Source of the DNA: Bacteroidota bacterium
GTDB lineage: Bacteria; Bacteroidota; Bacteroidia; Chitinophagales; Chitinophagaceae
Assembly: GCA_023427575.1 (NCBI GenBank)
Contig: JAEZAY010000192.1
Coordinates: 1-5,807, forward strand
DNA: 5,807 nt
Direction: 5' to 3'
A program made the position numbers and the translations under genes. Numbering within the stretch: position 1 is the stretch's first letter; each line of letters opens with the position of its first letter. This document shows positions 1 to 5,766 of the stretch, in pieces. The notes below the pieces were generated by a model. That model made no database searches and had not been told where the DNA came from. It was given only the letters and a program-made list of their open reading frames with translations.

Positions 1-1
1 T

Positions 2-331
2 ATTGAAGCAAGTGAGCATACCGTTGGCAAATTTTTACAAACACTGGTAAAACACCGGGTTATTAATAGTGTAAAAGGACCGTCAGGCGGTTTTTATCTG
101 AATGAAGAACAGCGCCGCCAGCCTATAATCCGGATTGTGGAAGCCATTGACGGAAACCAGGTTTTTCATCAGTGCGGACTTGGTTTATCGAAATGCTCAT
201 CTACCCATCCCTGTCCCATCCATTATCAGTTTAAAGAATCGCGCGATATTATCGAATCGCTCTGCAATTCCAAAACGGTTTCCGATCTCTGCGTTCCTGT
301 TTCTGAAGGCATAGCCTATCTGGTCAACTGA
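2..331 (+). CDS. Rrf2-family transcriptional regulator (C-terminal part, 5' end outside window)
   Basis: The reading frame is open from the left edge and gives 109 residues before TGA, so the N-terminal part of the winged-helix domain is missing. Visible residues 4-34 look like the recognition helix and wing of Rrf2 proteins (SEHTVGKFLQTLVKHRVINS followed by KGPSGGFYL). Residues 58, 65 and 71 form a Cys-X6-Cys-X5-Cys cluster followed by PxHxxFK, the layout of iron-sulfur-binding Rrf2 members such as NsrR, IscR and RsrR. Two further cysteines lie at residues 88 and 97. Known members sense nitric oxide, redox state or Fe-S status; NO sensing is my inference from the nos genes nearby, not something the sequence proves. 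A GTG at 137 is internal to the domain and is not the start. The gene converges on the minus-strand membrane-protein gene, and the two coding ends overlap by 16 bp. Confidence 0.88.
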   Translation: MEASEHTVGKFLQTLVKHRVINSVKGPSGGFYLNEEQRRQPIIRIVEAIDGNQVFHQCGLGLSKCSSTHPCPIHYQFKESRDIIESLCNSKTVSDLCVPVSEGIAYLVN

Positions 332-543
332 TTTTTCCGTGATCCGGAAAAGATCAGAATTGTTCCTGCCAGCATGGTACCTGCCGCTACCAGCAGCAAT
401 TCATTTATAAACCGGATCGGAAGATAATCGATGGCCGCAATGCCCTGCACCATTAACAGCAATTCGTTGAAGATGATTCCGGCGATAAAAATATACAGCC
501 CGCGAACCAGGATCTTGTTTGAAGAAATCAATTTGGCAATCAT
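316..543 (-). CDS. C-terminal piece of the interrupted polytopic membrane protein (two TM segments)
   Basis: This 75-codon frame has two hydrophobic segments (about residues 13-34 and 45-66) and a basic tail (GSRKNQLTR). Its ATG is in the same frame as the upstream 331-codon gene and follows that gene's TAA by exactly one codon (ATA). The simplest reading is that it is the last two membrane helices of that protein, separated by a nonsense codon, and not an independent gene. If it is expressed separately, it would rely on translational coupling across the 3-nt gap, because no separate promoter or ribosome-binding site is visible. Its last 16 bp overlap the end of the convergent Rrf2 gene. I recognise no stand-alone family for this fragment. 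Confidence 0.6.
   Translation of the reverse strand: MIAKLISSNKILVRGLYIFIAGIIFNELLLMVQGIAAIDYLPIRFINELLLVAAGTMLAGTILIFSGSRKNQLTR
328..357. other. Hairpin at the convergent gene ends
   Basis: CTGAT (328-332) plus TTTTCCG (333-339) can pair with CGGAAAA (345-351) plus ATCAG (353-357). This gives a 12-bp stem with one bulged G at 352 and a 5-nt loop. It begins at the stop codon of the Rrf2 gene and lies inside the last codons of the convergent gene. No U-tract follows on either strand, so it is not a textbook intrinsic terminator. It could still block or stabilise the 3' ends of both converging transcripts. Confidence 0.35.
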
Positions 544-546
544 TAT

Positions 547-1542
547 TTAGCCGATTATAAATAGGCTGATCACGGCCAGCAATACCAGGTGAAGGTATCC
601 GATCACAATGGGCCGGAACCCGAAGGCCAGTTTGCTTAATGCCGGAACGGTAGAACCCAGTTGCAGGAGCAGCTTGATTGTATTGGCGATGCAGCCCAAT
701 AAAATGATCCACCAAAAACCGGAAGGAATGGCGCGTAAAACATTCCGGCGTTTTGGCCAGATCTCTTTGCATAATATTCCCCATCCAATAGCCTGGCTGA
801 AGGCGGCCAATACCACCAGCACATAAACCCATAAAGGCATGGGAAGCCAGAGTGCGGATAAAAAGTAAGCCGGCACACAGGCAAGTGCAAATAACCAGAA
901 TATTCTTGCATGAATTTTCTCGCTCACACCGGCACTGCGAATCCAGGACGCGAATAATCCCATACAGGCAAAAAAGAACCAGCCATTATACTGGAAATGC
1001 AGGTAGTAATAAACAGAAGCAAGATAGGTTTTCGATCCCGCCGTTTTTGTAGCCATCAGATAAGCCAGATAAAAAGTTCCGATGGAAGAAATGACTGCAA
1101 AAATAATTGCTGCTTTAAACCACCAGGCTGGAATTCCCATTCCGGGCATCCGGTTCAGATCTTTCCAGTAAAGAATGGCAAACCAAAAAGAAACCAGGAT
1201 GGAAGCGGTGGAAAAAAAGATGGATACTGCTCCATAGCCCTGCACTGGAAACGACAATAACATTCCATAGGCGCTGACCAGGTTGGCGGCAAGCACGTTC
1301 CGGTATTTTGGGAACAAATTGTTTCCGGAAACACTCGAAATTTTATGAACCATCAGCGCCATCAGTACCAGGGTGATCCAGCCGGTAAAGGCAAAATGCG
1401 AATGGGCATGCTGCAGGTTTTTCTGATCAACCCAGGGAAATGAATACGCAATTTTGTAACGCATCAGCGTACCAAAAATCGCAACGATCATCAGGTTAAA
1501 GAATCCCGTGGAAATCCATTTTTGTGCAGAGATCTGACTCAT
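547..1542 (-). CDS. Polytopic membrane protein resembling heme-copper oxidase subunit I; probably truncated by an in-frame stop
   Basis: The product has 331 residues and about ten hydrophobic segments (roughly 11-30, 47-68, 82-102, 105-126, 140-163, 178-201, 213-233, 236-257, 274-296, 311-331). Conserved-looking histidines lie at or near helix starts: H45, H47 and H49 in QHAHSHFAF, H182 in YYYLHFQYNGW, and H318 in GYLHLVLL. These placements recall heme- and copper-ligand helices of cbb3/NorB-type subunit I and the HAH motif of NnrS, so a heme-bearing membrane protein tied to NO or O2 chemistry is plausible. That is a resemblance and not a firm family assignment. The reading frame ends abruptly inside the tenth helix (SLFIIG then TAA) and resumes in the same frame one codon later for 75 codons, implying an ancestral product of about 408 residues. 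Loss of the last two helices might abolish function. The start ATG at 1542 is preceded by an A/T-rich leader. Catalytic ability cannot be judged from what I see. Confidence 0.8.
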   Translation of the reverse strand: MSQISAQKWISTGFFNLMIVAIFGTLMRYKIAYSFPWVDQKNLQHAHSHFAFTGWITLVLMALMVHKISSVSGNNLFPKYRNVLAANLVSAYGMLLSFPVQGYGAVSIFFSTASILVSFWFAILYWKDLNRMPGMGIPAWWFKAAIIFAVISSIGTFYLAYLMATKTAGSKTYLASVYYYLHFQYNGWFFFACMGLFASWIRSAGVSEKIHARIFWLFALACVPAYFLSALWLPMPLWVYVLVVLAAFSQAIGWGILCKEIWPKRRNVLRAIPSGFWWIILLGCIANTIKLLLQLGSTVPALSKLAFGFRPIVIGYLHLVLLAVISLFIIG

Positions 1543-1584
1543 TTATTAATAATAGATTTTATCGGTGAAGGTTCGGTCATCATT

Positions 1585-1598
1585 ATGATTAAAATCAT
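1585..1598. promoter_or_regulatory. Palindromic operator-like site (CRP/FNR-type), membrane-protein side
   Basis: ATGATTAAAATCAT has perfect 6-bp arms (ATGATT/AATCAT) around AA. Its spacing matches the CRP/FNR superfamily layout TTGAT-N4-ATCAA. It is identical at 11 of 14 positions to the palindrome before the nos operon. It lies 43 bp upstream of the minus-strand ATG and just downstream of that gene's best candidate -7 element, a position that would fit repression if that promoter is used. Binding is inferred only. Confidence 0.45.
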
Positions 1599-1613
1599 TT
1601 TTTAAATCTGCCT

Positions 1614-1621
1614 CAAACTTA
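1614..1621 (-). promoter_or_regulatory. Candidate Bacteroidota -7 element for the minus-strand membrane-protein gene
   Basis: Read on the minus strand this is TAAGTTTG, a full match to the TAnnTTTG -7 consensus of Bacteroidota primary sigma factors. I could not find a well-spaced -33 TTG partner, so the call rests on the -7 match and on its location about 70 bp upstream of the start codon. Confidence 0.35.
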
Positions 1622-1805
1622 TCTATTTTAAACAGTATAAAGCCTTTGTTTCAACATTGAATTTCTAAACAAATTGATGGCATACATTTTTCTGTAAAAA
1701 GATAGCACCCTTCTAACCTTCATCTCAAACCGAGAATCAGCATGACCGGCATACAACAATTTATATGCTGGAATCATATTGGTCATTGGAAAAAAAGAAC
1801 GAAAC

Positions 1806-1826
1806 AGCAGGCAGGGCCTGCTTTTT
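1806..1826 (+). terminator. Intrinsic terminator-like hairpin inside the intergenic region
   Basis: AGCAGGC (1806-1812) pairs perfectly with GCCTGCT (1816-1822) across a 3-nt loop. TTTT follows directly, so with the last stem base the T-run is five. The U-tract is on the plus strand only. No plus-strand protein gene precedes it between 331 and this point, so it would end either readthrough from the Rrf2 gene or an unannotated short transcript. A second small hairpin (CCGC-TGCT-GCGG, 1837-1848) follows closely. Confidence 0.45.
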
Positions 1827-2025
1827 ATCTCATCAGCCGCTGCTGCGGTTATAAATCTGAGCTTAATATAGCCAGATATTTTTTAAAGAATACATCTCTG
1901 TTTGCCATTTTTTTCTTATCTATGTTATAGCAAAAATTACAATGAAGCCGGTATATAACTGATCTAAACAGTCCGGCCGCCGACCCTGCATTTTGCTAAC
2001 AACCCCACTAAACAGGAACATTCAG

Positions 2026-2044
2026 AAGCAATGGTTTGCTTTTT
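2026..2044 (+). terminator. Weak terminator-like hairpin just upstream of the nos promoter
   Basis: AAGCAA (2026-2031) pairs with TTGCTT (2036-2041) across TGGT, followed by TTT. The stem is short and A/T-rich, so termination strength is doubtful. Its position directly before the operator palindrome would suit insulation of the nos promoter from upstream transcription. Confidence 0.25.
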
Positions 2045-2058
2045 GATATTTTATTCAA

Positions 2059-2074
2059 TATGACTTAAGTCATA
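2059..2074. promoter_or_regulatory. Perfect 16-bp palindrome, probable CRP/FNR-type operator of the nos operon
   Basis: TATGACTTAAGTCATA is a perfect 16-bp inverted repeat, with core ATGAC-N4-GTCAT in the spacing used by CRP/FNR-family regulators (FNR, DNR and NnrR in denitrifiers). Its centre (2066.5) lies about 40-42 bp upstream of the start point expected from the -7-like element at 2096-2103. That is the usual place for a class II activator that replaces the upstream promoter element. The regulator is not encoded in this window. Confidence 0.6.
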
Positions 2075-2095
2075 GTTATTAAAACGTGCTCACAA

Positions 2096-2103
2096 TTACT
2101 TTG
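2096..2103 (+). promoter_or_regulatory. Candidate -7 element of the nos operon promoter
   Basis: TTACTTTG matches the Bacteroidota -7 consensus TAnnTTTG at all fixed positions except the second. No good -33 TTG lies at the right spacing; the palindrome occupies that zone instead, which fits an activator-dependent promoter. Transcription would start near 2107-2110, giving a leader of about 25 nt before the cytochrome ATG. Confidence 0.4.
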
Positions 2104-2131
2104 CATTATCTAACACATTAAAAACAACAGT

Positions 2132-2605
2132 ATGAAAAAGTTACTCCTAATGTTTTCTCTCGCTTTCCTCATTTATGCCTGCGGTGAAACTGCCGACAAC
2201 AATGATGGAACGGCTGACAATAATTCAGGCGCCGCGGCCGGTGGTGCAGGCACTGCCTACGACACTGCCCGGGGTTCCGGAAAATTTATGAATGTTGAAT
2301 TGGGTTCCACTCTTGACAAACCAATGGCCGATGCCGGCGAAAAAGTATATGAAGTAAAATGCGCAAGCTGTCATAAACTCTCGGATGAAAGACTGGTAGG
2401 ACCTGGCTGGGCCGGAGTTACTACAAGAAACCGTCCGGAATGGATCATGAATTTTGTAACAAATGTGGACGAGATGCTGACCCAGGATCCCAAAGCGCAA
2501 TCCCAACTGGAGATTTGTCTGGTTAGAATGCCCAACCAGAACCTGACTGATGACGACGCGAGAAGCGTTCTTGAATTTATGCGTAAAAATGATGGCCTTC
2601 AATAA
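2132..2605 (+). CDS. Lipoprotein monoheme cytochrome c, probable electron donor to NosZ
   Basis: The 157-residue product opens with a type II signal peptide (KKLLLMFSLAFLIYAC, lipid-modified Cys17), so it should be membrane-anchored on the periplasmic side. A low-complexity linker (about residues 19-50) follows, in which a seven-residue unit TADNNxG occurs twice in tandem. The heme domain carries one CXXCH site (C77, C80, H81), then LVGPGWAGV, typical of class I cytochromes. M133 in VRMPNQNL is the likely sixth heme ligand, and a C-terminal helix follows (TDDDARSVLEFMRK). It is the first gene after the palindrome-bearing promoter and ends 30 bp before nosZ, which supports a role in feeding electrons to N2O reductase, as for cytochromes in other clade II clusters. 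The leader is A-rich with no clear Shine-Dalgarno sequence. The partner assignment is from context. Confidence 0.9.
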   Translation: MKKLLLMFSLAFLIYACGETADNNDGTADNNSGAAAGGAGTAYDTARGSGKFMNVELGSTLDKPMADAGEKVYEVKCASCHKLSDERLVGPGWAGVTTRNRPEWIMNFVTNVDEMLTQDPKAQSQLEICLVRMPNQNLTDDDARSVLEFMRKNDGLQ

Positions 2606-2635
2606 TTTTTTTTTAAACCCATAATTTAATAAATA

Positions 2636-4627
2636 ATGAAAATGATCCGAAAACTACTGCTTTCAATCGGCGTTGGAGCGATCGCATTATCATATACTTC
2701 CTGCAAACCCCGCGATACGGGAAGCGCAGTAAGTGGTGATGCCGCATCCAAAGCCTATGTTGCCCCCGGTAAATACGATGAATATTACAATTTTGTATCG
2801 GGTGGATTTAGTGGACAATTATCCGTATATGGTTTACCATCCGGCCGTTTGTTGCGGGTAATTCCCGTATTCTCCGTGGATCCTGAGAAAGGATATGGTT
2901 ACAGTGAAGAAAGCAAACCAATGCTTAATACATCGCATGGATTTGTTCCCTGGGATGATCTTCACCACGTGAACATGTCGCAGACAAATGGCGAGATCGA
3001 TGGTCGCTGGGTATTCGTAAACGGAAACAATACCCCCCGTGTAGCAAGAGTTGATCTCCGTACTTTCCGCACAGCTGAAATCCTGGAGATCCCAAACAGC
3101 GCCGGTAATCACTCTTCACCATTCATCACTGAAAACACGGAATATGTGATCGCCGGAACCCGTTTCAGTGTTCCCATCGAAGGCAATCTGGATGTTCCCA
3201 TCAGCACCTATAAACAAAACTTTAAAGGTACTGTTAGCTTTATCAGTGTTGACAAGGAAAGTGGCAATATGGATATTGCCTTCCAGATCCTTTTGCCGGG
3301 CGTTAACTTCGACCTTAGCCATGCCGGTAAGGGTCCAAGCCATGGCTGGTTCTTTTTTTCCTGCTACAATTCCGAACAGGCAAACAGTTTGCTGGAGGTG
3401 AACGCCTCACAGCGTGATAAAGATTTTATCATGGCAGTAAACTGGAAGAAAGCCGAAGAATACATCAAACAGGGCAAGGGAAGAAAGGTAAAAGCCAATT
3501 ATACCCACAACATTTCCGACGAGTCCACTCATACCTCCACTTCTACCACCCGCAATGAGGTGCTGGTTCTGGATCCCAATGAGCTGGAAGGTTTGGTGTA
3601 TATGATCCCATGTCCCAAATCTCCGCACGGTTGTGATGTTGATCCAACCGGTGAGTATATTGTTGGAAGTGGTAAACTGGCTGCACTGATTCCGGTTTTC
3701 TCTTTCACCAAATTGCAAAAAGCGATTGCTGATAAAGCTTTCGATGGCGAATATGAAGGTTTGCCTGTTATTAAATACGAGGCTGCCCTTTATGGCGAAG
3801 TTGAAAAACCAGGTCTTGGACCATTGCATACCGAATTCGACGACAGGGGAAATGCATACACCTCCTTCTTCGTATCGTCTGAGATTGTGAAATGGAATAT
3901 CAAGGATTTAAAAGTACTCGACCGCGTACCTACATATTATTCCATTGGTCACCTCATGATCCCCGGCGGTGATTCCAGAAAGCCTTCATCAAAATATATG
4001 GTGGCTTATAATAAAATCACTAAAGACAGATACCTGCCTACTGGTCCGGAGCTTTCTCAAAGTGCCCAGTTATTTGATATCAGCGGCGACAAGATGCAAC
4101 TGATACTCGATTACCCCACCATCGGCGAACCGCACTATGCTCAGGCGGTACAGGCGGATGTGGTGAGTAAGAATTCGCTGAAAATCTTTAAGATTGAAGA
4201 AAACAATCACCCGCGGGTAACCAAAGGTGAAAAAGAGGCCAAAGTGATTCGGGAAGGAAACCGGGTGCATGTATACGCCACCGCTATCCGTTCGCATTTT
4301 GCACCGGATAATATTGAAGGTGTTCGGGTAGGTGACGAAGTTTATTTCCATATCACCAACCTGGAGCAGGATTGGGACGTGCCGCACGGTTTTGCCGTTA
4401 AAGGTGCCGACAATGCCGAGCTGCTGATCATGCCTGGTGAAACTCAAACGCTGAAATGGGTGCCTCAGACTCCCGGTGTTTATCCTATCTACTGTACCGA
4501 TTTCTGTAGTGCCCTGCACCAGGAAATGTCAGGATACGTAAGGGTATCACCAAAGGGAAGCAATACGCCCCTGACTTTCAGCCTGGGTCAGAACCCTGCA
4601 GCCGATACTACTGCACAGGCCCGCTAA
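2636..4627 (+). CDS. nosZ: Nitrous oxide reductase NosZ, clade II (Sec/lipoprotein type)
   Basis: This enzyme reduces N2O to N2 in the periplasm with copper centres CuZ and CuA. The 663-residue length is normal for the family. The N-terminus (MKMIRKLLLSIGVGAIALSY then TSC, Cys23) is a Sec lipoprotein signal with no twin-arginine motif, a mark of clade II; clade I NosZ is Tat-exported. The seven-bladed propeller contains all seven expected CuZ histidines: H110 and H111 (DDLHH), H159 (GNHSS), H331 (SPHGCDVDPTG), H398 (GPLHTEFDDRGNAYTS), H439 (SIGHL) and H500 (GEPHYAQ). The C-terminal cupredoxin domain holds the CuA ligands H584 (DVPHGF), C620, C624, H628 and M631 in CTDFCSALHQEM. Asp622 stands where clade I has a Trp whose backbone carbonyl binds CuA. 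The start ATG at 2636 lies in an A/T-rich leader; an in-frame ATG at 2642 would remove only two residues. The gene is followed by a strong terminator hairpin. Confidence 0.97.
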   Translation: MKMIRKLLLSIGVGAIALSYTSCKPRDTGSAVSGDAASKAYVAPGKYDEYYNFVSGGFSGQLSVYGLPSGRLLRVIPVFSVDPEKGYGYSEESKPMLNTSHGFVPWDDLHHVNMSQTNGEIDGRWVFVNGNNTPRVARVDLRTFRTAEILEIPNSAGNHSSPFITENTEYVIAGTRFSVPIEGNLDVPISTYKQNFKGTVSFISVDKESGNMDIAFQILLPGVNFDLSHAGKGPSHGWFFFSCYNSEQANSLLEVNASQRDKDFIMAVNWKKAEEYIKQGKGRKVKANYTHNISDESTHTSTSTTRNEVLVLDPNELEGLVYMIPCPKSPHGCDVDPTGEYIVGSGKLAALIPVFSFTKLQKAIADKAFDGEYEGLPVIKYEAALYGEVEKPGLGPLHTEFDDRGNAYTSFFVSSEIVKWNIKDLKVLDRVPTYYSIGHLMIPGGDSRKPSSKYMVAYNKITKDRYLPTGPELSQSAQLFDISGDKMQLILDYPTIGEPHYAQAVQADVVSKNSLKIFKIEENNHPRVTKGEKEAKVIREGNRVHVYATAIRSHFAPDNIEGVRVGDEVYFHITNLEQDWDVPHGFAVKGADNAELLIMPGETQTLKWVPQTPGVYPIYCTDFCSALHQEMSGYVRVSPKGSNTPLTFSLGQNPAADTTAQAR

Positions 4628-4631
4628 TATT

Positions 4632-4692
4632 AAGGGTGAGAAGAAATGCAGGCAACAAGTCCTGATATATCTTCTCACCCTTTTCTTTTTTT
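4632..4692 (+). terminator. Intrinsic terminator after nosZ
   Basis: AAGGGTGAGAAG (4632-4643) pairs perfectly over 12 bp with CTTCTCACCCTT (4671-4682), and TTCTTTTTTTTT-like T-rich sequence follows to 4692. The apical region can fold further through CAGG (4649-4652) with CCTG (4661-4664). It starts 5 bp after the nosZ stop codon. The next nos gene lies beyond it, so it probably sets a high ratio of cytochrome/nosZ transcript to accessory-gene transcript. Confidence 0.85.
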
Positions 4693-4707
4693 CCAGCCGC
4701 AAATTTA

Positions 4708-4734
4708 CCCCGGGAAAATCATCCCAGGGAAAAA
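4708..4734 (+). repeat. Short direct repeat in the leader of the NosL-fusion gene
   Basis: CCCCGGGAAAA (4708-4718) recurs as CCCAGGGAAAA (4723-4733) with one mismatch and a 15-bp period. The pair ends 11-12 bp before the ATG at 4746. Each copy is also locally self-complementary (CCC/GGG), so it could be a protein-binding site or an RNA structure near the ribosome entry site. No function is known to me. Confidence 0.35.
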
Positions 4735-4745
4735 CTTTGAAAACA

Positions 4746-5762
4746 ATGAACAGAAAACTATCAACAGCCTCCCGCATAATCGCACTGGTTTCCGGAATCG
4801 GATTGCTGCTTGTTCTGACCGGCCCCATCTGGCAGATCGAACTGGCTGCACCCCAATATCCGGAAGGCCTTGTACTGAAAATACATGCCGACACACTTGC
4901 AGGCGATGTGGATGTGATCAATGGTCTGAACCATTATATCGGGATGAAAACCCTGCATACCAAAGATTTCGTCGAGTTTAAGGTGATGCCTTATATTATC
5001 GGCACACTGGCAATTTTTGGATTTCTCACGGCATTGATTAACCGCCGATGGTTTTTGGTTACCTGGGTAGGCTTTGTGGTTTTATTCGGGATTGTTTCAA
5101 TGGTTGATTTTTACCGGTGGAATTATAATTATGGTCATAACCTGGATCCGGCAGCGGCGATTAAAGTTCCGGGCCAGAGCTATCAGCCTCCATTGATCGG
5201 GTATAAAAAGCTGCTGAACTTTGGGGCCTATTCCATACCGGATACTGGCGGATGGATCTTTGTAGGTGTAGGACTGCTGCTGATTCTGGCCATGTATCTT
5301 GAATTCAGAAAGACTAAAAAAGTGCTGGTACATAATAAATCGGGAAAAACAATTCTTGCTTCTCTCATGCTTTTTCTTTTTGTTTCCTGCAGTTCCGGTC
5401 CTAAACCAATTGAAGCCGGAAAAGATGAGTGCTCATTCTGCAAGATGATAATCTCTGACCCGCGTTTTGCATCGGAACTGGTAACAAAAAAAGGCAAGGT
5501 TTATAAGTTCGATGACCTGCATTGCCTCAATTCATTTTCAAAATCCGGTACGCTTACCGATTCTTCCGGAAGATCTATTTACCTGGTCGATTTTTCAACC
5601 GGCGATTTTATTAAACCCCAGGAAAGTCTTTTTCTTAAAAGTGAAAGCCTGAAAAGCCCGATGGGTTCCAATATCGCCGCATTTCTCAATTCAGATTCAC
5701 TGAATTATTATCACCGGCAATCCGGCGGCGGAATCGTTCACTGGGAGGAAGTACATAAATAA
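4746..5762 (+). CDS. nosL: Fusion of a multi-TM membrane domain to a NosL copper lipoprotein
   Basis: From ATG 4746 the product has 338 residues; an in-frame TTG at 4737 would add three, but the ATG is preferred. Residues 1-190 form a membrane domain with TM segments near 10-29, 81-98, 102-125 and 168-187. Its extracytoplasmic loop carries APQYPEGL and INGLNHYIGM, a motif pair I associate with membrane proteins near nos and other copper genes but cannot name. A short hydrophobic stretch (202-214) ends in the lipobox-like LFVSC, Cys215, followed by a NosL domain. That domain has CSFCKM (C229, C232, M234), DDLHC (H259, C260) and SPMGSNIAAF (M306), the signature copper-site motifs of NosL, a Cu(I) chaperone for NosZ maturation. 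The internal lipobox suggests that the ancestral NosL signal peptide survives within the fusion; signal peptidase II might cleave there. The gene follows nosZ after a terminator and precedes probable nosD by 4 bp. Confidence 0.88.
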   Translation: MNRKLSTASRIIALVSGIGLLLVLTGPIWQIELAAPQYPEGLVLKIHADTLAGDVDVINGLNHYIGMKTLHTKDFVEFKVMPYIIGTLAIFGFLTALINRRWFLVTWVGFVVLFGIVSMVDFYRWNYNYGHNLDPAAAIKVPGQSYQPPLIGYKKLLNFGAYSIPDTGGWIFVGVGLLLILAMYLEFRKTKKVLVHNKSGKTILASLMLFLFVSCSSGPKPIEAGKDECSFCKMIISDPRFASELVTKKGKVYKFDDLHCLNSFSKSGTLTDSSGRSIYLVDFSTGDFIKPQESLFLKSESLKSPMGSNIAAFLNSDSLNYYHRQSGGGIVHWEEVHK

Positions 5763-5766
5763 TATC

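Larger units (their letters stand above)
1543..2131. other. Divergent intergenic region, no convincing gene
   Basis: About 590 bp separate the divergently transcribed membrane-protein gene and the nos operon. The only notable frame (62 codons from 1742) has an amino-acid make-up unlike a real protein and no recognisable domain, and it contains a terminator-like hairpin. The region holds two similar palindromes (1585-1598 and 2059-2074), candidate -7 elements on both strands, and two plus-oriented hairpins followed by T-runs. I see no tRNA or rRNA signature, insertion-sequence end or CRISPR repeat here. Confidence 0.7.

Noticed and set aside
401..911. Overlapping frames on both strands within the minus-strand membrane-protein gene (for example 401-832, 608-826, 636-911)
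   Set aside because: They are shadows of the membrane-protein frame; their translations lack coherent hydrophobic or domain patterns.
1742..1930. 62-codon plus-strand frame in the intergenic region
   Set aside because: It has no recognisable domain, its composition is atypical, no ribosome-binding context is visible, and it contains a terminator-like hairpin.
2606..2614. Run of nine T after the cytochrome stop codon, considered as a terminator
   Set aside because: No stable hairpin directly precedes it, and the 30-bp spacing suggests cotranscription with nosZ.
4070..4519. 149-codon minus-strand frame opposite nosZ
   Set aside because: It lies wholly antisense to the well-supported NosZ frame, and its translation shows no domain.
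4737..4745. TTG start three codons upstream of the chosen start of the NosL fusion
   Set aside because: The ATG at 4746 gives a normal membrane-protein N-terminus, and nothing favours the rarer start codon.
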